From the NCBI RefSeq assembly GCF_000377565.1, contig NZ_KB898374.1, positions 1 to 64,000 on the forward strand: a DNA stretch of 64,000 nt. The letters run 5' to 3'. A program made the translations under genes and the position numbers. Below the pieces are notes generated by a model. It was not told where the DNA came from. It saw only the letters and a program-made list of their open reading frames with translations, and did no database searches. Each line of letters opens with the position of its first letter. The stretch's first letter is position 1. The DNA comes from Rhizobium sp. 2MFCol3.1. GTDB taxonomy: Bacteria > Pseudomonadota > Alphaproteobacteria > Rhizobiales > Rhizobiaceae. Positions 16,924 through 24,374 of this stretch are shown here, piece after piece.

Positions 16924-16952
16924 GAGATAAGAATATTCGCGGTCATAATCAA
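16924..16952 (-). promoter_or_regulatory. Predicted promoter of the decarboxylase leader
   Basis: On the minus strand TTGATT (16952-16947) and TATCTC (16929-16924) are separated by 17 bases, giving a start near 16917 and a leader of about 400 nt, consistent with the speF element length. Confidence 0.4.
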
Positions 16953-17006
16953 GAGTTTTTTTGACCCTCGCCAAAAAACTTGGCCCATCGGGAAAATCAG
17001 CGAATC

Positions 17007-17035
17007 TTGCGGGCAGAAGCGTAACGCGTTACACT
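17007..17035 (+). promoter_or_regulatory. Predicted promoter and operator of the MazEF-type operon
   Basis: TTGCGG at 17007-17012 and TACACT at 17030-17035 have 17-base spacing. The perfect palindrome GTAACGCGTTAC (17021-17032) overlaps the -10 element, as expected for autorepression by the antitoxin or toxin-antitoxin complex. Confidence 0.5.
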
Positions 17036-17059
17036 TTCGTGATCATCAAGGAGGATGGC

Positions 17060-17275
17060 GTGACGGCCGCCGCAGAACGAATGAAGGCATTGAGGGAACG
17101 CAGGAAGGCGAACCACTTGCGCGAGGTACGCATCGTGGCCCTCGACGCGCGCTCGCCGGAAGTTCGCAAGCAAATCGCCGAACAGGTGGCGGCTCTCAAC
17201 AAGGACGAGGAACGAGAAATCCTCGACTGGACGGAAAAGGCTGCCGATCTGAGCGGCTGGACCTGGCCAGAATGA
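17060..17275 (+). CDS. Antitoxin of MazEF type (antitoxin MazE-like)
   Basis: 71 aa from a GTG start that follows AAGGAGG with optimal spacing. The frame is open further upstream, but that part covers the promoter. The N-terminal half (AAAERMKALRERRKANHLRE then VRIVALDARSPE) looks like a ribbon-helix-helix-type antitoxin that binds DNA, and the acidic, Trp-rich tail EILDWTEKAADLSGWTWPE would bind the toxin. The stop overlaps the toxin start by four bases. Confidence 0.85.
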   Translation: MTAAAERMKALRERRKANHLREVRIVALDARSPEVRKQIAEQVAALNKDEEREILDWTEKAADLSGWTWPE

Positions 17276-17598
17276 GGCGTGGCGACGTTGTTGTCGTTGC
17301 CATTCAAGGCGACTATGGGAAACCAAGACCGGCGGTCGTTGTGCAGACCGATGCCCTATCACAAGACTACCCCTCAGCCGTCGTCTGTCCGATCACTTCA
17401 ACAATAATAGATTTGAAATTCCGGCCAGTTCTCGAAGCAAGCCAAGGAACGGGCTTGCGCATTCGCTCCCAAATCATGACAGACAAAATCATCGGAGTAC
17501 CTCGCGAGAAGGTCGGCAAGATTATCGGACAGCTTGCCGAGAGCGAAATGCGGGAACTGGACGCCGCGCTTTCATTCCTCCTCGGACTAGTGGATTGA
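17272..17598 (+). CDS. mazF: MazF/PemK family endoribonuclease toxin
   Basis: 108 aa. MRRGDVVVVAIQGDYGKPRP and AVVVQTD form the typical PemK/MazF beta-barrel start. CPITSTIIDLKFRPVLE and SQIMTDKIIGVPREKVGKII follow the family pattern, with the conserved Arg near the N-terminus and the Ser/Thr of ITS. These toxins cut mRNA at short motifs. The ATGA overlap with the antitoxin gene indicates coupled translation. The gene is full length and appears functional. Confidence 0.92.
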   Translation: MRRGDVVVVAIQGDYGKPRPAVVVQTDALSQDYPSAVVCPITSTIIDLKFRPVLEASQGTGLRIRSQIMTDKIIGVPREKVGKIIGQLAESEMRELDAALSFLLGLVD

Positions 17599-17625
17599 CC
17601 CCTTACAATTGGATTCTTTTATCTC

Positions 17626-18519
17626 ATGGACACCCTCACCCGCATCCGCGCCTTCATCGACGTCGTCGAAGCCGAGGGTTTTTCCGCTGCTGCCCGCAAG
17701 ACCGGCCGGTCCAAGGCGCTGCTGTCGAAATATGTCCGCGAACTCGAGGATGAGCTCGGCGCGCTGCTCTTGAACCGCACCACCCGCCAGTTCTCGATGA
17801 CCGAGGCCGGCCATACCTATTATCGCACGGCCTCCGACATCCTGAAGGAGATCGACAACCTTGCCGATCTCGTGCGCGAGAACAACGCGCAGCTGAAGGG
17901 CAAGCTGAAGATCTCGGTGCCGCGCACCTATGTCGACGCCGATGTCGGCCAGTCGCTGATCGATTTCGCCCGCGAGAACCCGGACCTGCAGCTGGAAATC
18001 TCCGCCGACGACCGTTTCGTCGACCTGATCGAGGAAGGCTTCGACGTCGCGATCCGCGTGACGAAGCTTGAGGATTCCGGCATGATCGCCCGCAAGATCT
18101 CGGATTTCCGCATTCATCTCTGCGCCACGCCTGAGTTTCTGGAGCGTCATCCGCAATTGCAGAACCCGGCCGATCTCTCCAACGTGCCCTTCATCATCGA
18201 CACCAACTCGCGCAGCCAGGGCAGCATCCGCTTCCAGAACCCCGACGGCACCTCGTTTGCCGTTGCCGTCTCCGGCCCGATCGAGGTCAACAGCCCGCAT
18301 GCGACGCTGCGCGCAGCACTGTCAGGCATAGGCATCGCCTTCATTCCCGATTTCATCGCCCGCAAGCCGATCGAGAGCGGCGAGCTGGTGACGCTGTTCA
18401 ACGACTATATCGCCACTGATCGCGGTATCTACGCGGTCTATCCGCACCGCCGCTACCTGCCGGCCAAGGTGCGCATTTTCGTCGACTATCTTCACAATTG
18501 GTTCAAGAAGCACCCCTAA
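17626..18519 (+). CDS. LysR family transcriptional regulator
   Basis: 297 aa. The N-terminal helix-turn-helix is in AFIDVVEAEGFSAAARKTGR and LSKYVRELEDELGALLLNRT. The C-terminal co-inducer-binding domain begins near LKISVPRTYVDADVGQSL. The protein belongs to the large group of LysR proteins close to quinone- or aldehyde-responsive repressors. It follows the mazF gene by 27 bp, but co-transcription is not required. No divergent partner gene is present, so its target is unknown. Confidence 0.9.
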   Translation: MDTLTRIRAFIDVVEAEGFSAAARKTGRSKALLSKYVRELEDELGALLLNRTTRQFSMTEAGHTYYRTASDILKEIDNLADLVRENNAQLKGKLKISVPRTYVDADVGQSLIDFARENPDLQLEISADDRFVDLIEEGFDVAIRVTKLEDSGMIARKISDFRIHLCATPEFLERHPQLQNPADLSNVPFIIDTNSRSQGSIRFQNPDGTSFAVAVSGPIEVNSPHATLRAALSGIGIAFIPDFIARKPIESGELVTLFNDYIATDRGIYAVYPHRRYLPAKVRIFVDYLHNWFKKHP

Positions 18520-18662
18520 GCCGAACCCAAGGAAATCCGGTCCCAATTCGGTCCCATTTTCCGGCAAGATCGCAGCAACTGATTTGGGCCGCCCCACCCG
18601 GATTTATCGCCTTTCCGGCAACCGAACTTGGCCCGAACTCTAGAGATGAAGTTAGCGGACGC

Positions 18663-19304
18663 ATGAAGATATCGACTTTCCTGACGGCCGGCTTTCTGAC
18701 GCTCGTGCCCGCCGCAGCCTTCGCGCATCCGCATATCTTCGTGGAGGCCCGCCTCGAGGTGGTCGCGGGAGATGACGGCAATATCGCTGAGTTCCGCAAC
18801 GTCTGGCGCTTCGACGAGGTCTTCACCTCCTCGGTTGTCATGGATTTCGACAAGAACACCGATTTGAAGCTGGAGCCGAACGAGCTCGCCGAAGTCGGCA
18901 AGACGGTCCGCGATTCACTGGCCGACTATGATTACTACATGAACCTGACGATGAACGGGAAGAACATCACCGTTCAGAAGCCCGACATCATCCATGTCGA
19001 TTACCGCGACGGCCAGCTCCTGATGTTCTTCGCCGTCAAGCCGGTCGAGAAGATGCCGCTCAAGGGCAACCTCACCTTCGGCGTCTACGATCCGACGCTC
19101 TACACCTCGATCGATTTTCCGACCGACAAGGAGATGATCCTCGTCGGCGACGCCTTCAAGGCCTGCAAGCACCAGGTGGTCAGGCCCGACGCCGACCAGG
19201 TTATCTCGCAGAACAAGCAATCGCTGACCGACGCCTTCTTCAACGATCCGACCGGCACCAACATGTCGAAGCTCTTCGCCACCAAGCTGGACGTCACATG
19301 CTGA
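18663..19304 (+). CDS. DUF1007 family periplasmic protein, partner of a NicO metal transporter
   Basis: 213 aa. A signal peptide (MKISTFLTAGFLTLVPAAAF) is cleaved near AFA-HPHIF. The mature N-terminus begins with HPHIFVEA, whose histidines could bind nickel or cobalt. The gene overlaps the downstream NicO-type transporter by seven bases. DUF1007 and NicO genes commonly travel together in nickel or cobalt uptake or efflux loci. The start at 18663 is chosen by the signal peptide; the upstream extension is GC-poor in codon sense and unsupported. Confidence 0.85.
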   Translation: MKISTFLTAGFLTLVPAAAFAHPHIFVEARLEVVAGDDGNIAEFRNVWRFDEVFTSSVVMDFDKNTDLKLEPNELAEVGKTVRDSLADYDYYMNLTMNGKNITVQKPDIIHVDYRDGQLLMFFAVKPVEKMPLKGNLTFGVYDPTLYTSIDFPTDKEMILVGDAFKACKHQVVRPDADQVISQNKQSLTDAFFNDPTGTNMSKLFATKLDVTC

Positions 19305-20389
19305 GGCGCAAGCCCACGCTGCTGCTCTACGCCGCCGGCCTGCTGCTCGTGACCGGCTTTGCCGCCGCGCATGCGCAATCGCCGCTCGGCATCGGCACGG
19401 CGGAGCCGAGCTTCCAGCCCTCCGGCGGCCCTCTGGCGCCGCTGTTTCTCTACATCAATCACGAGCAGCAGGCCTTCTACCGCGCACTGACCAATGCGCT
19501 GAAGGCGATGCGCGAGGATCCATGGCAGCTCGGCACGCTGGTCGGCCTTTCGTTTGCCTATGGCGTCTTCCACGCCGCCGGCCCCGGCCACGGCAAGGCC
19601 GTCATCTCCTCCTACATGATCGCCAACGAGATCGAGCTGAAGCGCGGCGTCGCCATCTCCTTCGTCTCTGCCTTCGTCCAGGGAGTGGTGGCGATCCTGC
19701 TTGTCGGCGGCGCCTGGCTGGTGTTGCGCGGCTCGGGCATCACGCTCACCATGGCCACGCAGGCGATGGAGATTGCAAGCTTCGTCATGGTCATTCTCTT
19801 CGGCCTGTGGCTGTTGTTGCGCAAGCTGCGCACCATCATCCCGGCCTTCCAGCCAAGGCAGGAAGCACTGGCATCTGGCCCCGTCAGCATGATGCTCGAC
19901 TGGCAGGACGCAGACCAGCGCGGCGAAAACAGCTCCTACGCCTTCGGCGAAACCCAGGCCGCCAAGGCCGGCCACAAGTTCATTTCAGGCATGGCCTGCG
20001 AGACCTGCGGCCAGTCGCACATGCCAGATCCCGCGATGCTCGGCGCGGAAAAGTTCAGCATCCGCGAGGCCTGGTCGGCGATCGTCGCCGTCGGCCTGCG
20101 CCCCTGCTCCGGCGCCCTACTGGTACTGACCTTCTCTTTGCTGAACGGCCTCTATCTTGGCGGCGTGCTCTCGGTCTTCGCCATGTCTCTCGGCACCGCC
20201 ATCACAGTCGCCATCCTCGCCACCCTTGCCGTCACCGCCAAAGGCACCGCCATGCGGCTTGCCGGCCACGGCTCGCGCGTTTCGACCTGGGTGGGCAATG
20301 GCATCGAGCTCTTGGGCGCGCTGCTTGTCATCGTGATGGGTGCGCTGTTGCTCGGTGCATCGCTGCAGGGTGTGGGGTTTGGTGGGTAG
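19298..20389 (+). CDS. NicO/RcnA-like nickel-cobalt transporter
   Basis: 363 aa with about seven membrane helices and an N-terminal signal-like helix. HAAGPGHGKAVISSYMIANE is the family signature in an early helix, and GLRPCSGALLVLTFSLLNG is the second. A hydrophilic loop near residues 190-250 contains CETCGQSHM, a possible metal-binding element. Whether it imports or exports Ni/Co is not decided by the sequence. The overlapping DUF1007 gene indicates they act together in the envelope. Confidence 0.88.
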   Translation: MLRRKPTLLLYAAGLLLVTGFAAAHAQSPLGIGTAEPSFQPSGGPLAPLFLYINHEQQAFYRALTNALKAMREDPWQLGTLVGLSFAYGVFHAAGPGHGKAVISSYMIANEIELKRGVAISFVSAFVQGVVAILLVGGAWLVLRGSGITLTMATQAMEIASFVMVILFGLWLLLRKLRTIIPAFQPRQEALASGPVSMMLDWQDADQRGENSSYAFGETQAAKAGHKFISGMACETCGQSHMPDPAMLGAEKFSIREAWSAIVAVGLRPCSGALLVLTFSLLNGLYLGGVLSVFAMSLGTAITVAILATLAVTAKGTAMRLAGHGSRVSTWVGNGIELLGALLVIVMGALLLGASLQGVGFGG

Positions 20390-20430
20390 GGTTGATTGGT
20401 GGTAGGTTGATTGGTGAGGGTGTGCCGTGA

Positions 20431-20557
20431 GGCCCCCTCATCCGCCTGCCGGCACCTTCTCCCCGCGGGGGAGAAGAGACTCGTAGCAGGCCGCTCGCTC
20501 CATCTTCCCTTCGCCCCAACGGGGAGAAGGTGGCCCGAAGGGTCGGATGAGGGGGCC
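20431..20557. repeat. RIME-like intergenic repeat, full copy
   Basis: Ends are GGCCCCCTCATCCG and its exact complement CGGATGAGGGGGCC. Two inner hairpins pair CCTTCTCCCC with GGGGAGAAG-type arms on each side. It is 127 bp long, like the copy at 38317-38444, and lies between the convergent NicO gene and a small membrane gene. Confidence 0.75.
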
Positions 20558-20583
20558 GCGCGGCAGAACCTAAACCTAAACCC

Positions 20584-20799
20584 TCACCCACCCCGCCGAC
20601 GCTGATACCGCGCCCGCAGCCAGAACACCGCAAAAAACGCCATCACCAGACAAACCCCGACGACAATCGCCAGCGTCGGCGAATAATTGCCGATCCACAG
20701 CACCACCGATGGCAGGAAATAGATGACCAGCCCGGCGCAGACGAGGATGATCGCGGCGGCAATCGCCGGCGAGCGGCGGTCGGATTTGGGGTCGGCCAT
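20584..20799 (-). CDS. Small two-helix membrane protein
   Basis: 71 aa starting MADPKSDRRSPAIAAAIILV. Two hydrophobic helices (AIILVCAGLVIYFLP and LAIVVGVCLVMAFFAVFWL) are separated by WIGNYSPT, and the end is the basic RARYQRRRGG. The start at 20799 is chosen because CAGGAGATTTTCGC lies upstream; the longer frame lacks support. No family is recognised. It lies between a RIME-like repeat and the TerB-like gene on the same strand. Confidence 0.6.
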   Translation of the reverse strand: MADPKSDRRSPAIAAAIILVCAGLVIYFLPSVVLWIGNYSPTLAIVVGVCLVMAFFAVFWLRARYQRRRGG

Positions 20800-20907
20800 G
20801 CGAAAATCTCCTGCGGGTGAGGAGAAGGGCTTAGGCCAGCCGCCGGCGAAAGGCAACTGGCCCTGATGGCAGGCTTGCCGATCGTCAAACGGCAAGCCTT
20901 ATTCGGC

Positions 20908-21621
20908 TCAGGCCGTGACCTTGGCCGACGACACGGTCGCGTCAATATGGTCGAGCAGCGCGTCCGGCAGGCCGAGGCGGCCGGCGAGCAGGTCGAGATA
21001 GCCGCGTTCGGCGCGGGTATCGGGATTGATGGTCAGCCGTGTCGCGGTATAGAGCTCGACCTTCTGCTCCTCCGTGCGCGCGGCGGCCACGAGATCGTCG
21101 ATATCGACGGGATTGGCGAGTTCGTTGCGCAGGAAGGCCTCGGCTTCCGAACCGAGATCGACTTCGCGCACCTTCTCCATGATGTTGGCGCGCTCGGCAT
21201 CGTCGATATGACCGTCGGCCTTGGCAGCGGCGATCATCGCGCGGATCAGCGTCAGGGCGAAATCATTGGAGAGCTGCGGCCCTTCCAGGCTGAAGGCCGA
21301 ATCCGGCGGCGGTAGCGCGATCGGCTGGCCGGTCGTGGCGGCAGGCTGTGGTGTGGCCTCCGGCGACTTGCCCGACTGGTAGTTCTTGTAGGCGAGATAA
21401 CCGAGCCCCGCGACGGCTGCGAGCCCACCGATCGTCGCGACATTGCCGGCGATGTTGCGGCCGGTCTTGGTGCCGAGCACGGCGGTCGCAAGCGCCCCTG
21501 CCTTCCACGGATTGTTCTTGGCCATCTCGATCGCCCCGCCCGCCCGGTCGCGAACGCTGCCGCCGACACCTGGAATCTGCGATCCCAGAAACTGCTCAAG
21601 AAGCTTCTTCGCGTCGAACAT
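20908..21621 (-). CDS. DUF533/TerB-like inner-membrane-associated protein
   Basis: 237 aa. MFDAKKLLEQFLGSQIPGVG is a typical DUF533 start. A Gly/Ala-rich segment with a hydrophobic helix (GNVATIGGLAAVAGLGYLAY) follows, then a Pro/Ala linker. The C-terminal helical TerB-like domain (LTLIRAMIAAAKADGHIDDA, with a metal-type acidic pair) ends the protein. Family members resemble E. coli YebE; the function is unknown, with envelope-stress links in some species. Start 21621 is the ATG at the family-typical N-terminus. Confidence 0.8.
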   Translation of the reverse strand: MFDAKKLLEQFLGSQIPGVGGSVRDRAGGAIEMAKNNPWKAGALATAVLGTKTGRNIAGNVATIGGLAAVAGLGYLAYKNYQSGKSPEATPQPAATTGQPIALPPPDSAFSLEGPQLSNDFALTLIRAMIAAAKADGHIDDAERANIMEKVREVDLGSEAEAFLRNELANPVDIDDLVAAARTEEQKVELYTATRLTINPDTRAERGYLDLLAGRLGLPDALLDHIDATVSSAKVTA

Positions 21622-21734
21622 ACCTGATTGTCTCCCTTTTGATGATGTTGGGGAGATAGGAGCGGCGATGGGGGATTGCAAATAACGGGTGCGTTAGGGG
21701 GAGAACGCTTGGCCTGTAGCAGATGTGTTGGGCA

Positions 21735-21844
21735 AAGACCCCTTCCGGCCTGCCGGCCACCTTCCCCACAGGGGGGAAGGAGACTCGTGGCGGTGTCACG
21801 ATCAAGCCCCTCCCCCTTGTGGGGAGGGGTTGGGGAGGGGTCTT
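21735..21844. repeat. G/C-run intergenic repeat, copy 1
   Basis: Terminal inverted repeats AAGACCCCT and AGGGGTCTT bound a segment with CCCCTCCCCCTTGTGGGGAG near the right end, shared with copies at 34459-34617 and 54429-54562. It lies between the TerB-like gene and eda and fills most of that 255-base gap. Confidence 0.65.
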
Positions 21845-21876
21845 CGCCACAAGCGAAAGCCCCCGGACAAGCCGTA

Positions 21877-22515
21877 TCAGCCCTTCAGCGCAGCCGCCTC
21901 GGCGGCGAGCTTGGTGATGCCGGCCCAGTCGCCTGATGCGATCAGTTCCTTCGGCGCAACCCAGGAGCCGCCGACGCAGATGACGTTCGGCAGCGACAGG
22001 TAATCCATCGCGTTCTTCAGCGAGATGCCGCCGGTCGGGCAAAACAGCGTGCCAGCGAGTGGCGAGGAGAACGCCTTCAGCATGGCCGCGCCACCCGCCT
22101 GCTCGGCCGGGAAGAACTTTAGCACCTGATAGCCTTCTTCGCGCAGCGCCATGACTTCGCTGGCGGTCGCGGCGCCCGGCAGAAGCGGCACGGAGGAATC
22201 ACGGGCCGCGTCGAGCAGCTCCTGCGTGGTGCCCGGGCTGACGATGAACTTGGAGCCGGCGGCAACCGCGGCTTCCCAATGCTTGGCGTTGAGAATGGTG
22301 CCGGCACCGACCTCGGCACCCTCGACTTCGTCGGCCACGGCGCGAACCGTGTCGAGCGCTGCAGGCGTGCGCATGGTGATTTCGATCGCCTTCAGACCGC
22401 CCGCGACCAGCGCACGCGCCAGCGAAACGCCCGACTTGACGTCGTCGACGATCAGAACAGGCACGACGGGCTGCAGTTTCAGGATGGAAAGGAGTTTCTC
22501 TGTCTTTTCGCCCAT
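21877..22515 (-). CDS. eda: 2-dehydro-3-deoxy-phosphogluconate (KDPG) aldolase
   Basis: 212 aa. It cleaves KDPG to pyruvate and glyceraldehyde 3-phosphate in the Entner-Doudoroff pathway. The catalytic Glu is in LKAIEITMRTPAAL, the Schiff-base Lys in QVLKFFPAEQAGG, and the phosphate-binding region in CPTGGISLKNAMDYL. The start is ATG 22515 (MGEKTEKLLSIL), since the upstream in-frame extension covers the promoter region. It stands apart from zwf-pgl-edd, so it is either the sole copy or a second one for sugar-acid catabolism. Confidence 0.92.
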   Translation of the reverse strand: MGEKTEKLLSILKLQPVVPVLIVDDVKSGVSLARALVAGGLKAIEITMRTPAALDTVRAVADEVEGAEVGAGTILNAKHWEAAVAAGSKFIVSPGTTQELLDAARDSSVPLLPGAATASEVMALREEGYQVLKFFPAEQAGGAAMLKAFSSPLAGTLFCPTGGISLKNAMDYLSLPNVICVGGSWVAPKELIASGDWAGITKLAAEAAALKG

Positions 22516-22669
22516 GGCCGTGGTTCCTTTGAAACGATTTAATTCCGGCAACGGAATAGACCTACCGCTAAAGTTTGTCGAGACCGCAACCATCTTTGGA
22601 GCGGAATGGGTATCAACCTCAGCCAATTTGCGCTAGCGTACCCGCCGTCGTCAAAGAGGTTCATCGGTC

Positions 22670-23158
22670 ATGGCAAAAGAGATCGAGCGGAAGTTCCTGG
22701 TACGCAGCGATGGCTGGCGCTCCGGCGCGGAGGCGAAATCTGTCCTCAGACAGGGCTATATCGCGTCGATGGACGATCGCTCGGTACGTGTGCGCATCAT
22801 CGACAGGAAGAGCGCGCGGCTGACCACCAAGATCGGCCGCAGCAAGATGACGCGCGACGAATTCGAATACGAAATCCCGGTTACCGACGCCGAAGAGCTG
22901 CTCGATGCGGCGATCGGCATCGTCATCGAAAAGACCCGCTACCGCGTGCCCTATGAGGGCTACGTATGGGAGGTCGACGTTTTCGCCGGCCAGCACCGCG
23001 GCCTCGTCATCGCCGAGGTCGAGATGGGGTCGGAAGCCGAACGGCCGGCGCTTCCCGCCTGGCTCGGCCGCGAGGTCACCGGCGATTTCAGATACTCAAA
23101 TCAGGCATTGGCAACCGAATTTGAGCACGACCGGCATGCCCTTCAGCATACGGCCTGA
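22670..23158 (+). CDS. CYTH domain protein (triphosphate tunnel metalloenzyme)
   Basis: 162 aa. The N-terminal ExExK motif is EIERK in MAKEIERKFLVRSD, followed by acidic and basic strands lining the tunnel (VRVRIIDRKSARLTTKIGR, then YEVDVFAGQHRGLVIAEVE-type segment). Relatives hydrolyse tripolyphosphate or other triphosphates. The reading frame overlaps the CHAD gene by 23 bases in the +1 frame. In many bacteria CYTH and CHAD are one fused protein, so the two products probably act together. Confidence 0.9.
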   Translation: MAKEIERKFLVRSDGWRSGAEAKSVLRQGYIASMDDRSVRVRIIDRKSARLTTKIGRSKMTRDEFEYEIPVTDAEELLDAAIGIVIEKTRYRVPYEGYVWEVDVFAGQHRGLVIAEVEMGSEAERPALPAWLGREVTGDFRYSNQALATEFEHDRHALQHTA

Positions 23159-24044
23159 CCGGTCCTTCAAATCACAGTTTCACAAGCTCGCGCGACGCCA
23201 GCTGCGCCATGCGATCGATGTGCTCGAAACGCGGCCTCAAGGCACCGACCACGCGATCCATGAGGCGCGCAAGCGGCTGAAGCGGGTGCGCTCGCTCTAC
23301 CGCCTGGTCGCGAGCGCCGTGCCGAAATTTTCCGCCCGCGAGAACATCCGCCTGCGCGGCATCGCCCGCTCGCTGTCCTCTTTGCGCGATGCGGCCGCCC
23401 TCGTCGAAACCGCCACCTATCTGCACGAACGCGCCCGCGACAGCGACGAGGCCGAGGCGCTCGGCCGCATCGTCGTGGCACTCACCGCCCGGCGCGACCG
23501 GCTGATCGCCGCAAGGCGCGATCCCGAAAAGGTCGTCTCCGACACCATCTCGGCGCTGAAGCGGGCGATCGCGGCCGTTCAGGACGTCAACCTCAAGGGT
23601 GGCCACCGCAGGCACGGGCGGCTTCTGGCGCATGGATGGGACACCACGGTGCGCAAGGCGCGCAAGGCGCTCGCCGCCTGCGAAGGGCATGTCTCGGCCG
23701 AAGCCTTTCACACGCTGCGCAAGCGCACGCAGGATTACCGCGCCTATCACAAGCTGCTCAATCCACTCTGGCCGACCGCCATGAACGCGAAATACGACGC
23801 GGCGAGCACGCTGGTCGACCTGCTCGGGCGCATCAACGATCTTGAGCTGCTGTGCGAGCTGGTCGAGACCGAGCATCACCACTTCGAGAATGCCGACGAC
23901 CTCGCGCACCTGCTCTACGCCATCATCTTCCATCAGCAGCAGGGTCGCCATGACGCGCTGGATCGCGCCGAGACCATCTTCGGCCCGGATGCGGATGACG
24001 AGGCGATGCGCATCGAGATGCTCTGGATCGCCTTTGGCGGCTGA
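23136..24044 (+). CDS. CHAD domain protein (polyphosphate-binding helical domain)
   Basis: 302 aa from ATG 23136. The domain is all-helical with conserved basic residues and histidines, e.g. DHAIHEARKRLKRVRSLYRL and HTLRKRTQDYRAYHKLLNPL. Known CHAD domains bind inorganic polyphosphate and localise to granules. The start overlaps the CYTH coding end, giving translational coupling. The stop codon lies six bases before a 271-bp repeat element. An N-terminal extension of the frame to 22905 only shadows the CYTH gene. Confidence 0.88.
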   Translation: MPFSIRPDRSFKSQFHKLARRQLRHAIDVLETRPQGTDHAIHEARKRLKRVRSLYRLVASAVPKFSARENIRLRGIARSLSSLRDAAALVETATYLHERARDSDEAEALGRIVVALTARRDRLIAARRDPEKVVSDTISALKRAIAAVQDVNLKGGHRRHGRLLAHGWDTTVRKARKALAACEGHVSAEAFHTLRKRTQDYRAYHKLLNPLWPTAMNAKYDAASTLVDLLGRINDLELLCELVETEHHHFENADDLAHLLYAIIFHQQQGRHDALDRAETIFGPDADDEAMRIEMLWIAFGG

Positions 24045-24049
24045 ATATC

Positions 24050-24320
24050 AGAGCCTTTCCTGGTTAGATTGAAGCATTCTGTTGGCTCAAACGGAGTCGG
24101 ATGGTCGTTCGGCCGGCGCGCGTCGTAGCCAAAGCATACGGCCAAGCCGGCCGAACGATCAGGCGGCCCGTTTCAGCCAACCCGCAGGGCCGGGCATCTT
24201 TCCGCCAGGATCAAAGGCGATCGGCTCGACCGTACCCCGGGGTATGCCCTTCGCCAATCGCCTTTGCCCTGATGAAAACCTGCTCCGGCAGAATGCTTCA
24301 AGCTAACCAGGAAAGGCTCT
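24050..24320. repeat. 271-bp composite element with 32-bp terminal inverted repeats and two inner hairpins
   Basis: Arms at 24050-24081 and 24289-24320 match at 31 of 32 positions. Inside, a first hairpin (GTTGGCTCAAACGG at 24081 with CCGTTTCAGCCAAC at 24169, plus inner TCGTTCGGCCGGC/GCCGGCCGAACGA) and a second (ATCAAAGGCGAT with ATCGCCTTTGCCCTGAT) give a three-stem fold. No ORF is convincing and no target-site duplication is obvious. It lies between the CHAD and trhO genes, accounting for the gene-free stretch. Confidence 0.75.
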
Positions 24321-24374
24321 CGCCGCAGCTGCGGGCGATTGCGCTTGGTCGCCGAAAGCTGTATTTCCAGCCGC

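Noticed and set aside
16639..16974. Frame of about 110 codons (MARVKKTLDYDREYSYLDLS...) upstream of the decarboxylase
   Set aside because: It begins upstream of the predicted transcript start and runs through the structured leader, without a ribosome-binding site. Kept only as a remark; conservation at the protein level would change this view.
18520..18662. Possible cobalamin or Ni/Co riboswitch before the DUF1007-NicO pair
   Set aside because: No cobalamin-box or other conserved core found; only a short direct repeat CGGTCCCA.
20431..20557. CRISPR-like array from recurrent GC-rich palindromes
   Set aside because: The palindromic copies are dispersed singly between genes, without regular spacers or cas genes; they fit intergenic mosaic repeats.
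24082..24306. Short frames within the 271-bp repeat element
   Set aside because: They arise from the palindromic sequence and carry no protein signature; the element is better explained as a structured repeat.
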